A DNA stretch of 57,278 bases from CAZFHA01 sp964518595 (GCA_964518595.1 CAZFHA010000024.1:1-57278), one strand, 5' to 3'; positions 45,718 to 55,474 are shown, counted from the first letter of the stretch. Made by a program: numbers and translations. Notes: generated by a model not told the origin, from the sequence alone.

Positions 45718-46662
45718 ATGAAAAAAATCAGTATTATGACGGCATGCTATAACGAGGAAGAAAATGTCGTTCAACTGACAGATGCAGTAAGAAAAATAAT
45801 GGCAGAAGAATTGCCAGAGTATGATTATGAACATGTCTTTATTGATAACTGTTCAGAGGATAAGACTGTAGAGCTTCTACGCGAAGTTTGTACAAAGGAT
45901 CCTAAGGTGAAGGTAATTGTAAACGCTAGAAATTTTGGCCATGTGCGTTCGCCCTTTCATGGACTGCTACAGACTACTGGGGATTGCACCATTAGTATGG
46001 CGGCAGATTTCCAAGAACCTCCGGCACTTATTCCTACCTTTGTAAAAAAGTGGGAGGAAGGCTATCGGGTTGTTTGTGCAGTTAAGACCACTAGTAAAGA
46101 AAATAAGCTGATGTTTAAAGTGCGGAAAATTTATTATAATTTGGTTAAACGCATGTCCGAAGTGGAATCTATTGATAATTTTACTGGCTTTGGTCTTTAC
46201 GATCGCAAAGTCATTGATGCCTTGAAACTAATGGATGACCCATACCCATATTTTCGTGGTTTGATCTGTGAGATTGGTTTTAAGCGAGCCTTAGTTGAGT
46301 TTGAACAACCTCGAAGAGAACGAGGAAAGACAAATAATAATTTCTATACTCTATTTGATATGGCTATGTTGGGGATTACCTCGAACTCTAAGGTTCCCTT
46401 ACGTTTAGCAACTATTTGCGGTTTTGTATTATCGCTGGTTTCCTTTGGACTGGCTTTTCTCTATCTGATTTTGAAATTGATTTTCTGGGACAGCATGTCT
46501 ATGGGAATGGCACCGGTGGTAATTGGTATGTTTTTCTTTGCCTCTGTCCAGATCTTTTTGGTAGGACTGCTGGGTGAATATATAGCTCAAATTTTAACCA
46601 AGGTTACCAATCGGCCAAGGGTTATTGAAGAGGAACGAATTAATTTTGATCAGGATAAATAA
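45718..46662 (+). CDS. GT2-family glycosyltransferase with two C-terminal helices, GtrB-like
   Basis: This 314-residue protein has ISIMTACYNEEENVVQL, VFIDNCSEDKT, and SMAADFQEPPALI where a DxDxQDPPE motif is usual; the first acidic residue is Ala. NFTGFGLYDRKVIDAL follows. Two C-terminal membrane helices span about 232-290, as in GtrB/ArnC enzymes that make undecaprenyl-phosphate sugars. A GtrA-like flippase candidate is encoded 1.4 kb downstream, so the two may act together. AAGGAG precedes the ATG. Confidence 0.86.
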   Translation: MKKISIMTACYNEEENVVQLTDAVRKIMAEELPEYDYEHVFIDNCSEDKTVELLREVCTKDPKVKVIVNARNFGHVRSPFHGLLQTTGDCTISMAADFQEPPALIPTFVKKWEEGYRVVCAVKTTSKENKLMFKVRKIYYNLVKRMSEVESIDNFTGFGLYDRKVIDALKLMDDPYPYFRGLICEIGFKRALVEFEQPRRERGKTNNNFYTLFDMAMLGITSNSKVPLRLATICGFVLSLVSFGLAFLYLILKLIFWDSMSMGMAPVVIGMFFFASVQIFLVGLLGEYIAQILTKVTNRPRVIEEERINFDQDK

Positions 46663-46692
46663 ACAGATTTAATAAAATTTTTGAGGTGAAAC

Positions 46693-48039
46693 ATGAGTAA
46701 AGAAAAAGCACAGGCTTTACGTAATCAGATTTTAGCATTAACAAAAGAGTATTATCAGGAAGAGTTCGGCGAGAAGAAGCCCTATCGTCCCGGCGATAGA
46801 ATTTCTTATGGCGGACGGTATTTTGATGAGAAGGAAGTTGTTTCTTTGGTAGATTCAGCCCTGGATTTTTGGCTTACTTCCGGACGCTACTGCGAGTCTT
46901 TTGAAAAGTCTTTTGCAGAATATTTAGGCATTGGTTATTGTTCTTTAACTAATTCCGGTTCTTCGGCCAATTTACTTGCCTTTATGGCTCTAACTTCTTC
47001 TACTCTGAAGGAGCGTCAAATTAAGCCCGGCGATGAAGTTATCACTGTGGCCTGTGGATTTCCTACCACTGTTGCTCCCATAATGCAGTACGGAGCTATT
47101 CCCGTTTTTATTGATGTGACTTTTCCTACTTACAATTTAGATGTTAATCAGCTGGAGAAAGCCTTATCTCCCAAAACTAAGGCGGTCATGGCGGCTCATA
47201 CTTTGGGCAATCCTTTTGATCTTCGCGCTGTTAGTGAGTTTTGTAAAAAGCATAATTTATGGCTTATTGAGGATAATTGTGATGCCTTAGGTAGTCTCTA
47301 TGAAATGCCAGACGGCATGCGCTTGACGGGAACAATTGGCGATTTAGGTACCTCTAGTTTTTATCCGCCACACCATATGACGATGGGTGAAGGTGGGGCA
47401 ATCTATACAGCCAGTTCTAGGCTGAGACGTTTGGTGGATTCCTTCCGGGATTGGGGACGGGATTGCTATTGTGCCTCCGGCAAAGATGATACTTGCCGTC
47501 ATCGCTTTGACGGGCAATATGGTGAGCTCCCTAAAGGCTATGACCACAAGTATGTTTATTCTCACTTAGGATACAATCTTAAAGCCACTGAGATGCAAGC
47601 AGCAATTGGGGTGGAGCAACTGAAAAAGTTACCTCAAATTGTTGAAGCCAGACGCAGCAATTGGGATTATTTGCGAACGGCTCTTGAGCCGCTGAAGGAT
47701 CTGTTTATTTTGCCGGAGCCAACTGAGTATTCAAAACCCAGCTGGTTTGGATTCCTGTTGACCGTTAAGGAAGGCGCCCCTTTTGGTAGAGAAGAGATTG
47801 TCAGAGAGTTGGAAGATAACAATATTCAAACAAGAATGTTGTTTGCCGGAAACTTGATTTATCATCCTTGTTTTGATCCATATCGTCAAAGTGGTACCGG
47901 CTATCGGGTTGTAGGTGAACTAAAAAATACTGACACCATTATGAATCAGACTTTTTGGATTGGCGTTTATCCAGGTATGGATGAGTTGCGCTTGAAAAGA
48001 ATGGTAGAGGTTATTACTACCTTTGCCCGCAAAGGTTAA
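46693..48039 (+). CDS. rfbH: CDP-4-keto-6-deoxy-D-glucose 3-dehydrase (E1)
   Basis: RfbH/DdhC removes the 3-hydroxyl of CDP-4-keto-6-deoxyglucose using pyridoxamine phosphate and a [2Fe-2S] cluster. The 448-residue protein is a DegT-fold enzyme with the dehydrase hallmark: His replaces the PLP-Lys in YPPHHMTMGEGGA (His227-228). Cluster Cys candidates lie in GRDCYCASGKDDTC. NSGSSANLLAF is the cofactor phosphate loop. It needs an E3 flavin/iron-sulfur reductase (DdhD/RfbI), which is not in this window. GAGGTG lies before the ATG. Confidence 0.96.
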   Translation: MSKEKAQALRNQILALTKEYYQEEFGEKKPYRPGDRISYGGRYFDEKEVVSLVDSALDFWLTSGRYCESFEKSFAEYLGIGYCSLTNSGSSANLLAFMALTSSTLKERQIKPGDEVITVACGFPTTVAPIMQYGAIPVFIDVTFPTYNLDVNQLEKALSPKTKAVMAAHTLGNPFDLRAVSEFCKKHNLWLIEDNCDALGSLYEMPDGMRLTGTIGDLGTSSFYPPHHMTMGEGGAIYTASSRLRRLVDSFRDWGRDCYCASGKDDTCRHRFDGQYGELPKGYDHKYVYSHLGYNLKATEMQAAIGVEQLKKLPQIVEARRSNWDYLRTALEPLKDLFILPEPTEYSKPSWFGFLLTVKEGAPFGREEIVRELEDNNIQTRMLFAGNLIYHPCFDPYRQSGTGYRVVGELKNTDTIMNQTFWIGVYPGMDELRLKRMVEVITTFARKG

Positions 48040-48056
48040 GTAGCTGGAGGAATATA

Positions 48057-48590
48057 ATGAAAGCACTGGTTATAAAGCTCTATAGTCGCTACCATCAGTT
48101 TATTCGCTTTGGTGTTGTAGGACTCAGCAATTTCTTGGTAAGTGTTATTGTCTACCGTATTGTGTTGGCAGTTTTTGGATTATTTCCAGAGGCTCATAAT
48201 AGTAGTAATGTCATTGTTGCCTTTATTTTTGGCACCGATGGGGTGGACTATACAATTGCAAATGTTTTTGCCTTTGTAATCAGTGTTTTGAATGCTTATA
48301 TCTTGAATCGTCTGTGGGTTTTCAAACGAGAAGCTAAGAAAACTGCTAAAGGATCTAGTCTACGTTTTTATTTAAGTTACATTTCAACCTTTCTGCTCAC
48401 GATACTTCTTTCCTTCCTTTGGGTAGAGTTTTTTCATATATCTAAGGAAGTGATACCCTTTATCAATGTTATTATTACGACACCACTGAATTTCTTACTT
48501 AGTAAATATTTTGCTTTTCGAGAAAAACGCTTGCATGTGGAGGGATCAGAGATCCTTCCCTATGACGAATGCGACGTTAAGGGGGATTAA
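48057..48590 (+). CDS. GtrA-like membrane protein
   Basis: This 177-residue protein has four predicted helices and the GtrA-family patterns FIRFGVVGLSNFLVSVIVY near the N-terminus, FVISVLNAYILNRLWVF in the middle, and TTPLNFLLSKYFAFRE at the end. GtrA proteins are proposed to flip undecaprenyl-phosphate sugars made by GtrB. It pairs logically with the GT2 at 45718. GGAGG precedes the ATG. Confidence 0.88.
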   Translation: MKALVIKLYSRYHQFIRFGVVGLSNFLVSVIVYRIVLAVFGLFPEAHNSSNVIVAFIFGTDGVDYTIANVFAFVISVLNAYILNRLWVFKREAKKTAKGSSLRFYLSYISTFLLTILLSFLWVEFFHISKEVIPFINVIITTPLNFLLSKYFAFREKRLHVEGSEILPYDECDVKGD

Positions 48591-48595
48591 GTATT

Positions 48596-49681
48596 ATGAA
48601 AAAAGTTGCAGTAATTATGGCTGGTGGTGGCGGAACAAGATTTTGGCCCCTATCGCGTTTAGCGCGTCCTAAGCAACTGATTCCGCTGACCAGTGAGCAG
48701 TTGATGATCAACGAGACCATTGACCATTACCAAGGAGTTGTCAGTAAAGAAGACACCTTTATCGTCACCAATTCTCAGCAAAGTGACCTGATGCGCACGG
48801 AAGTGTATCCAGAGGTTGATCGCTCACATATCTTAATTGAGCCTGTGGGACGTAATACAGCTCCGTGCATTCTTTATGCTGCCCTAGTACTAAAGAAGCT
48901 TTATGGTGATGCCTTGATGGCTGTACTGCCTGCTGATCATCACATTGCTGATCTAAAAGAGTATAAACGAATCCTAAACTTGGCTTACCATACTGCCGAA
49001 ACTACCGATCAAATTGTTACGATTGGTCTTTGGCCTACCTATCCGGCTACTGGATATGGCTATATTCGTTTTTCTGACCGCCCTGTAGGGGGAGAAGGTT
49101 CAGAAGTACACCGTTTGCAACGCTTTGTGGAGAAGCCTGAACTACTGCGGGCACAGGAATATATTCGTTCCGGCCACTATCTTTGGAACAGTGGAATGTT
49201 TATTTGGAAAACCTCAGTGATCTTGAAGGCTTTTGAAGAACATATGCCGGAGCTATTTCACAAAATGACAGCTATCTATGAAACCTTGCGTACCCCTCAG
49301 GAACAAGCGGCTATCAATGACTTGTATCCCCAGTTAGAGTCCGTCTCCATTGACTATGGGATTATGGAAAAGGTAACGGAAGTTAATGTCATACCCGCTG
49401 AATTTGGCTGGAATGATGTGGGAAGTTGGGAAGCACTAAGTGCTGTTTTTCCCATGGATGAAGATAATAACGTCATTAAAGCTTCTAATCACCTAACTTT
49501 AGAAACAGAAAATTGTGTTATCAGTAGTAGTTCAGATCGTTTGATTGCCCTAATGGGGGTGAAGGACTTAATTGTGGTTGATACTGGAGATGCCCTAATG
49601 ATCTGTCACAAGGACAATGCCCAGGAAGTCAAAAAATTTGTTGATGAGCTTAAAAAGAGCGGCAGAGATGAGTATGTCTAA
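48596..49681 (+). CDS. manC: Mannose-1-phosphate guanylyltransferase
   Basis: ManC makes GDP-mannose from GTP and mannose-1-phosphate, feeding Gmd and Rmd. The 361-residue protein is the single-domain type, without a fused isomerase. It has IMAGGGGTRFWPLSR, RPKQLIPL, EPVGRNTAPCI, LPADHHI, FVEKPE, YLWNSGMFIW and FGWNDVGSWEAL, all diagnostic. It starts six bases after the GtrA-like gene. No separate manA or manB is seen; the mutase at 8744 may provide mannose-1-P. Confidence 0.95.
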   Translation: MKKVAVIMAGGGGTRFWPLSRLARPKQLIPLTSEQLMINETIDHYQGVVSKEDTFIVTNSQQSDLMRTEVYPEVDRSHILIEPVGRNTAPCILYAALVLKKLYGDALMAVLPADHHIADLKEYKRILNLAYHTAETTDQIVTIGLWPTYPATGYGYIRFSDRPVGGEGSEVHRLQRFVEKPELLRAQEYIRSGHYLWNSGMFIWKTSVILKAFEEHMPELFHKMTAIYETLRTPQEQAAINDLYPQLESVSIDYGIMEKVTEVNVIPAEFGWNDVGSWEALSAVFPMDEDNNVIKASNHLTLETENCVISSSSDRLIALMGVKDLIVVDTGDALMICHKDNAQEVKKFVDELKKSGRDEYV

Positions 49682-49743
49682 AGGGTAGGATAAAGCTAGC
49701 CGGATTTCTTTTTATACTTTATACTAGCTTAACAAGGAGCATT

Positions 49744-50907
49744 ATGCGTATTGCGATTGATCTAACAGCGACCCCTAAGAGTAAAACGGGGATTGGACGT
49801 TACTTGGAGGGACTTGTTTCGGGACTGCAACAAGTTGATCAGGGTAACGAGTACTTGCTTTTTGTTCAATCGGATGACAAAGATGGTTTTACCATCACAC
49901 AAAATAATTTTCGTATTATCACGGTTAATAGCAGACTGTTACGAAAAACTTGGTTAAGAATCCTTTGGGAACAGTGTATTTTTCCCTTTCGTTTATTGAA
50001 GTATAAGGCTGAAATTATACACTCCCCTAATTTTACAATGCCTTATTTAGTGCGGTTATGGAAGAAAAAAATCAAGGCCGTAGCTACGTTTCACGATATG
50101 ACCTACTTTTTTTTGCCAGAATATCACATGGGGTGGAAGCGTGAATTATTTAAGCTCTATATTCGGCTTACCTCAAAGTGCTGTGATCATGTGATTACTA
50201 TTTCTGAAAACTCTAAAGCCGATATTAAGACCTATTGCCATTTAAAAGGGCAGGGTATTACGGTCACGCCCATGGGGGTTAATCAAAAGTTTTTCCTGCG
50301 AAAAGATGATCTTATGCAGGTCTCTCAAAAGTACCGTATTGATAAAAAATATTTTATTTATGTAGGAACTTTAGAACCACGTAAAAATGTTCCCAACCTA
50401 ATTGAGGCTTATTTAGGATTGTCTTCTGAGATTCGTTCAGAATACAAATTGGTTATTTGTGGCAAAAAAGGCTGGCTCTATGACGAAATATATGAGCGCC
50501 TAAAGCTCGATACGACGAATGGCATTCAAGATATCTACTTCCCTGGCTTTGTAGACGATAATGATCTGCCAAGTCTACTGCAAGGTGCTAGTCTAGTGCT
50601 TTATGTGTCCTTTTACGAGGGCTTTGGTATTCCCGTAATTGAAGGCCAGGCCAGCAGGGTTTTGACCATTACTTCTTTTGGTTCTTCGTTGGAAGAAGTG
50701 GCAGGTGACGGAGCCTTGCTGGTGAATCCGAATCAGCCGGAGGACATACGGAGTAAGATACTGTGGGCTTTGGAGCCTCGAAATGCGAAGGAAAAAGAGC
50801 AGATTATTGTGAAAGGGCTAGAACGAGCTCGAGGATATAATTGGGAAAATTGCGCTCATCAAACTATTTCTGCTTATACTTTAGCCTATAATAGAGCAAA
50901 AAAGTAA
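49744..50907 (+). CDS. GT4-family glycosyltransferase
   Basis: This 387-residue GT-B enzyme has SKTGIGRYLEGLVSGL near the N-terminus, FHDMTYFFLPEYH, VGTLEPRKNVPNLI with Arg and Lys donor contacts, and EX7E in YEGFGIPVIEGQ. It matches the mannosyl/rhamnosyltransferase subgroup and resembles the enzyme at 14629. Adjacent manC makes a GDP-sugar donor plausible. AAGGAG precedes the ATG. The 62-base gap before it holds the inverted pair AAGCTAG/CTAGCTT (49693-49699 and 49734-49740). Confidence 0.87.
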   Translation: MRIAIDLTATPKSKTGIGRYLEGLVSGLQQVDQGNEYLLFVQSDDKDGFTITQNNFRIITVNSRLLRKTWLRILWEQCIFPFRLLKYKAEIIHSPNFTMPYLVRLWKKKIKAVATFHDMTYFFLPEYHMGWKRELFKLYIRLTSKCCDHVITISENSKADIKTYCHLKGQGITVTPMGVNQKFFLRKDDLMQVSQKYRIDKKYFIYVGTLEPRKNVPNLIEAYLGLSSEIRSEYKLVICGKKGWLYDEIYERLKLDTTNGIQDIYFPGFVDDNDLPSLLQGASLVLYVSFYEGFGIPVIEGQASRVLTITSFGSSLEEVAGDGALLVNPNQPEDIRSKILWALEPRNAKEKEQIIVKGLERARGYNWENCAHQTISAYTLAYNRAKK

Positions 50908-50919
50908 GGTAATTTGGAG

Positions 50920-51795
50920 ATGAAAAATACTAAACTTGCATTTGTAATCTTAACTTGGAATTCAGAGAAATATATCAAGACCTGTATTGAGTCGGTTTTG
51001 GCACTAAGGCTGCTTGAATTGAAGCTCTATGTTGTTGATAACGGCTCCAATGATCTAACGATAGAAATTTTAAAAGACTTTGAATTAAAATATCCCGCCT
51101 GCATTAACGTTATTTTTTTATTGAAAAATTACGGAACTACCAAAACAAGAAATATTGCGCTAAAGGCTATTGAGGACGATATCGATTGGATTTGTATATT
51201 AGACTCAGATACTATTGTTAATCAGAATGCGTTTGATCAAATGATTCAAGCCTTACTTCAGGAGCCTAAAGCTCTTTTAGCTGCACCTAGAATGTGGAAT
51301 TTAGAGGGGAATGAGCAGCTTTCTTGCAAAAGATTCCCAACAATGAGACAAAAGCTACTTAAAGTTATGCCGACAGAGAGGGCAAGATACGCAGGAAATA
51401 AAAAAGAAGCTTATGATTTTTTTCCATCAAAGTCTTCTTTCGGTCATCCACCAGTGGCAGATGACAAGCGTGTATACAAAGTTGATTACGCTATATCGGC
51501 TTGTTGGTTAATGAAAAAACAGATTTTGACTCTTGTTGGTTATCTGGATGAGCGGATTTTTTATGCGCCGGAAGACGTAGATTATTGTAAGTCTATATGG
51601 GAAGCCGATGGTGAGGTTCTGTTTGTTTCAGGTGCCTCTATATATCATGATACCCAGCGAATTTCGAAGAAAAAATTTCTATCAAAACATAATGCCCTTC
51701 ATTTACTTGGGCTAATCTATTACTTTCTTAAGCATAGTAAGTTTAAATTGTGGCTAAAAGGAATAACTTCCTCTAAGGCTCCTGATTCTCTTTAA
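50920..51795 (+). CDS. GT2-family glycosyltransferase, rhamnosyltransferase-like
   Basis: This 291-residue GT-A enzyme has FVILTWNSEKYIKTCIESV, VVDNGSNDLT, the DxD in ILDSDT and a late ERIFYAPEDVDYC segment typical of WbbL-type rhamnosyltransferases. The ATG at 50920 is preferred to a TTG two codons earlier. It converges with the minus-strand phosphotransferase and their 3' ends overlap by 23 bases, with no terminator between them. Confidence 0.87.
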   Translation: MKNTKLAFVILTWNSEKYIKTCIESVLALRLLELKLYVVDNGSNDLTIEILKDFELKYPACINVIFLLKNYGTTKTRNIALKAIEDDIDWICILDSDTIVNQNAFDQMIQALLQEPKALLAAPRMWNLEGNEQLSCKRFPTMRQKLLKVMPTERARYAGNKKEAYDFFPSKSSFGHPPVADDKRVYKVDYAISACWLMKKQILTLVGYLDERIFYAPEDVDYCKSIWEADGEVLFVSGASIYHDTQRISKKKFLSKHNALHLLGLIYYFLKHSKFKLWLKGITSSKAPDSL

Positions 51796-53149
51796 AGGTT
51801 TTGTGGTAGAGTTTTGGTGTAAAGATGGCACGAATCGTTTGAAAGCAGATTTTCACATCTTGGAGTATAGAATAGTTCTTGATGTAGAGTAGATCATAGC
51901 GGAGCTTATCTTCGGCAGAGGTGTCATATCTACCAGCAATTTGAGCTAAACCAGTAATCCCTGCCTTTACTGCAAATCTTTGCTTATAGGCGGGGATATC
52001 TTTAGAAAACTGCTCTACAAAGATGGGCCGCTCGGGTCTGGGACCCACAACACTCATATCGCCTTTGAGTACATTAAAAAACTGTGGTACTTCATCTAGC
52101 TTGGAGCGGCGAAGAAATTTACCGATTTTGGTAACTCTGGGATCTGATTTTCCAGAGATAACTGGACCAGTTTGCTTTTCAGCATCAGAACGCATGGTTC
52201 TTAGTTTATAGCAGAAGTAAGTGGAATGATCTAAGGTAACCCGCTCCTGCTTGAAAATTATCGGACCTGGGGAAGTGAGCTTAATGAGAAGCGCGGAAAC
52301 TAATAAAAGTGGAGACAACAATATTAGAGCGGATAAAGAGATAACAATATCAAAGGTACGCTTAGCAATCCGCTGGTCAAAGGTCAGACGCAAACGGTCA
52401 AGCATGAAAACCATCAAGTCGTTGAAATTAATTAGCTTAGACTTAAAGAGTGCAATTTCATAAAATTCTGGAATTAAATAAGCTACTGTATTTTTTCGAG
52501 CACAATAGAGAATAATCTCAGACTTTTGATCATCTGGAACGCTTGGACAGATAAGCACCTCCGAATAATTGCTAATAATGGAACGTACCGTGTGTTTATC
52601 ATCATAGATGACATGATCCGTAAGCTTCAGATCAAATTCACGCAAACTGCTACCAATCTGTCTTTCTACCTCGTCCATCTCCGCATCTGAGCTACCGATA
52701 ATGACAATTCTTCCTGTAGCATATAACTTTCGACTTATATTAAGGCAAATCCCTGTCCAGATAGATAAAAGTATAAAGATGAAGACCATACTAATTAAAA
52801 TAACTGAACTGGGAAACGCTCCGGCTTCGTCGCGGACAAAATAAGCCGCTGTGGTGGTAACTAAAGTTTGGACAATAGAAAAGTAAATGGTCTGTGAAAC
52901 CACATCAATGTTCTTTTTACGAAAAAAGCGTGGAAGCTGGAAAAAATCAGCCAAAAGAAAGGCGGAAATAGAAATAAAAGGAATTAACATTAAATAGGAG
53001 CCAAGATTTTCGGTTGGGTTTCGAAGTAGTCCCAGAAGTTGCTGCAGCGCAAAGGCTAATAGATACGCGCAATTCACAAGGACAATCAGAACCAGATAGT
53101 ACAGAATCTTGAATATATGAGTAGTTGAGAATTTTCTCTGTGCGGACAT
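51773..53149 (-). CDS. Undecaprenyl-phosphate glycosylphosphotransferase (initiating enzyme)
   Basis: This 458-residue protein has four N-terminal helices, a soluble middle domain (about 140-255) and a C-terminal bacterial sugar transferase domain. FDIVISLSALILLSPLLL is the re-entrant helix. SPGPIIFKQERV, FCYKLRTMRSDAE, RRSKLDEVPQFFNVLKGDM and VGPRPERP are the family signatures. It would transfer a sugar-1-phosphate, such as galactose-, glucose- or GlcNAc-1-P, to undecaprenyl phosphate to start the glycan. The start has AGAGGAAATAAGG upstream on the minus strand. WsaP/WbaP-like in plan; the exact sugar is unknown. Confidence 0.92.
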   Translation of the reverse strand: MSAQRKFSTTHIFKILYYLVLIVLVNCAYLLAFALQQLLGLLRNPTENLGSYLMLIPFISISAFLLADFFQLPRFFRKKNIDVVSQTIYFSIVQTLVTTTAAYFVRDEAGAFPSSVILISMVFIFILLSIWTGICLNISRKLYATGRIVIIGSSDAEMDEVERQIGSSLREFDLKLTDHVIYDDKHTVRSIISNYSEVLICPSVPDDQKSEIILYCARKNTVAYLIPEFYEIALFKSKLINFNDLMVFMLDRLRLTFDQRIAKRTFDIVISLSALILLSPLLLVSALLIKLTSPGPIIFKQERVTLDHSTYFCYKLRTMRSDAEKQTGPVISGKSDPRVTKIGKFLRRSKLDEVPQFFNVLKGDMSVVGPRPERPIFVEQFSKDIPAYKQRFAVKAGITGLAQIAGRYDTSAEDKLRYDLLYIKNYSILQDVKICFQTIRAIFTPKLYHKTFKENQEP

Positions 53150-53560
53150 TCCTTATTTCCTCTCTAGGTATTATAGCCATTAGCACCAATCTTAGGCGTA
53201 ATGAGAGCACATCTTGCTTTTGAAATGGAGTCATAAGCGATCCAGTAAGATCAGCTAAGCCTTAAAACTCCTTGTATAATAATTTAGCATGATACGAAAA
53301 CCATTATACGATAACTGTTGGCTAAAAAATAGTCTTTACAAATGTGGGATCAAACACTTAGGGAATCTGCTTTAGGGAAGACTCTATAAAGTAATATAAT
53401 TGTAAAAAAAGTTAAAATGCTTGTTATTTTACTTGCAAGAAAAGTTTAAGTGTAGTAACTTTTTATATATAATAAATGTTCGGTGGTGCTTATCGCTTAC
53501 TACAATTGTAAAAAACGTAGCAGCGAGAATATTTGGGGTTTGAAAGGTTGAAGATTGCTC
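53150..53560. promoter_or_regulatory. Divergent intergenic region, AT-rich
   Basis: No gene is seen in these 411 bases. A minus-strand TATAAT (53303-53308) may serve the glycosylphosphotransferase. On the plus strand TTTAAG (53445-53450) and TATAAT (53468-53473), 17 bp apart, may serve the VanW gene. GTATAAT (53274-53280) and ATTATAC (53303-53309) form an inverted pair. The string AATTGTAAAAAA occurs twice (near 53398 and 53505), on both sides of the candidate plus-strand promoter. Confidence 0.5.
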
Positions 53561-55474
53561 ATGAAAAAAAATGGTGAAAACAAAACAGACCAGGAAGCAG
53601 AAGATCTTGTTGTAGCTCAGTCCGAAAAGGCGGAAGTCAAAGACTCCGTGGCAACGTCAGATAATCTTGAGCAAAAGGAAGCGAGTTTAGCTGATTCAGA
53701 TGGGAAGCCAAGTTCGCTTAGTCAGCCTAATGAGGCGTTAGAGACTGGGGCAAGCTTTTTGGGAAGCAATTCTGCTCTAGAGACTAAAAAACCTTCTGGC
53801 AAGTGGAAGAAAGTTCTTTTAATTGCCAGTTTGGCTGTAATTGTTTTGGCCGTGGCTGGAGCTGGTGTTTTCTATTTTCTATTTGAGCGCGGACCTAAGA
53901 CATATACCTTCAAGGATGCTAATGGGGATAATGTTGAAGTCACTCTTGAGGAAATAAAGTCCACTTTATTGACTGATAAATTTTACCCGGGTACATCTGT
54001 AAATGGTGTGGAAATATCAGGAAAAACAAAGGAAGAAGCTTTAGCTGCCATCAATAAATCAACTGCCGATAAAGAAGACAAGGTAGCTTTGAGCTTCGAA
54101 GTTGGAGAAGAAGTGTTTGATTTAGATGGGGCATCTGTACCTCTAAAGAACAATGCGGAAACTGTTATTGACGAGGCCTTCAAGGTTGCTCGTCCCGAAG
54201 ATACATCAGATAATGATACTCTCGTTAAATACTACCAAGAGTATTTGGATCTAGCTAAAGCGAAAAAGGACTTTCCATTAGAATTCAAGCCTGATACCAC
54301 AAGCTTGTCTGGAGCAATACATAACTTGTTAGATGGATTACAGACAGAGGCAGAAGACGCAAAGGTTGAGTCTTTTGATGTGGAGCGTCTGGCTTTCAAT
54401 ATTTTAGAATCAAAGGTCGGGCGCAAGCTTGACATTGATAAAGCGATTGAAGATGCTGAGAAATTGCTAGCAGAAGGCAAGCTTCAAGGGACTGTCAGTG
54501 TTCAAACCGAGGTCACAGAACCTAAAGTTTCTAAAGAATTTTTAGAAAGCAATTTGACTCTTATCTCTAGCACTACGACAGAGACTACAGGAGACGAGAA
54601 TCGTAACACAAATATTCGTTTAATTGCTGAAGCTATCAATGGCTTGGTGCTGCAACCAGGTGAAAGCTTTGATTTTAATTCCTATATTGGTCAGAGAACT
54701 GCTGCTAAGGGATACAAAGAAGCTGGAGGAATTTTCGATGGTGCGCTTCGTCAAGAGTTAGGTGGCGGAATTTGTCAGACAAATACCACCCTTTTCCACT
54801 CGGTGGTGAAAGCTGACCTCCAAGTCAACAAGCGTCAGGCTCATTCTTGGCCCAGCTCCTATGTGGCAACGGGAACAGATGCAACAGTATCTTGGGGCGG
54901 CCCGGATTTTTCCTTTGCCAACAACACCGAATATCCCGTTGCTATTCATGCATATTATGCTAATCGCAAGATTACCGTTGAAATTTATGGTCGTCCCATT
55001 CCAGATGGCAAAAAAATTGAATTTGTCGGTGTGGTGACAGGTACATCAGGTTCGGGTGCACCTGAATACGTAGCTGATCCAAGTGCTCCGGCAGGAAGTC
55101 GGGTGTCGGTTAGACCGCCGCATGGTTACATTTCTGCCGTTTCTTATAAAGTCTATTATAAGGATGGCGTTGAAGTTGAACGGGTTAAGGCCTTTACTAC
55201 TGTTTATGGTGCTATTCGTGAAAAGATTATGGTAGGTGTCCGAGGGGCAGATGGCAGTGTTTATCAAATGGATCCCGCAACCGGGGCTGTAAATATTCCG
55301 GCTCCACCGCCTACGGAGCCTGTCCCAACCGATCCGGTGCCTACGGAAACCGCTCCCCCAACGGATCCGGCACCGACAACTACTGCGGCAACCCAAGCAC
55401 CTACTCAGGCTTCCACCACCCCGCCGACTTCCTCAGATACTACTCCAGTGGCACCGGCTGAAGGTGGTACATAA
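53561..55474 (+). CDS. VanW-family surface protein (paralogue 1)
   Basis: This protein of about 637 residues has an acidic N-terminal cytoplasmic segment (about 85 residues), one membrane helix (VLLIASLAVIVLAVAGAGVF), peptidoglycan-binding-like domains (FYPGTSVNGVEISGKTKEEA) and a VanW domain (about 335-475) with LQPGESFDFNSYIG, ELGGGICQTNTTLFH and HSWPSSYV. A G5-like region and a Pro/Thr-rich tail end it. VanW-domain proteins occur in many Firmicutes; their function is uncertain. Start is uncertain: a TTG at 53555 has better spacing to AAAGG than the ATG used here. The next gene is a close paralogue. Confidence 0.87.
   Translation: MKKNGENKTDQEAEDLVVAQSEKAEVKDSVATSDNLEQKEASLADSDGKPSSLSQPNEALETGASFLGSNSALETKKPSGKWKKVLLIASLAVIVLAVAGAGVFYFLFERGPKTYTFKDANGDNVEVTLEEIKSTLLTDKFYPGTSVNGVEISGKTKEEALAAINKSTADKEDKVALSFEVGEEVFDLDGASVPLKNNAETVIDEAFKVARPEDTSDNDTLVKYYQEYLDLAKAKKDFPLEFKPDTTSLSGAIHNLLDGLQTEAEDAKVESFDVERLAFNILESKVGRKLDIDKAIEDAEKLLAEGKLQGTVSVQTEVTEPKVSKEFLESNLTLISSTTTETTGDENRNTNIRLIAEAINGLVLQPGESFDFNSYIGQRTAAKGYKEAGGIFDGALRQELGGGICQTNTTLFHSVVKADLQVNKRQAHSWPSSYVATGTDATVSWGGPDFSFANNTEYPVAIHAYYANRKITVEIYGRPIPDGKKIEFVGVVTGTSGSGAPEYVADPSAPAGSRVSVRPPHGYISAVSYKVYYKDGVEVERVKAFTTVYGAIREKIMVGVRGADGSVYQMDPATGAVNIPAPPPTEPVPTDPVPTETAPPTDPAPTTTAATQAPTQASTTPPTSSDTTPVAPAEGGT

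Noticed and set aside
49693..49740. Inverted pair AAGCTAG/CTAGCTT before the GT4 at 49744 as a terminator
   Set aside because: The loop is long (about 34 bases), the stem is seven pairs, and the T-rich part is inside the loop rather than after the stem.
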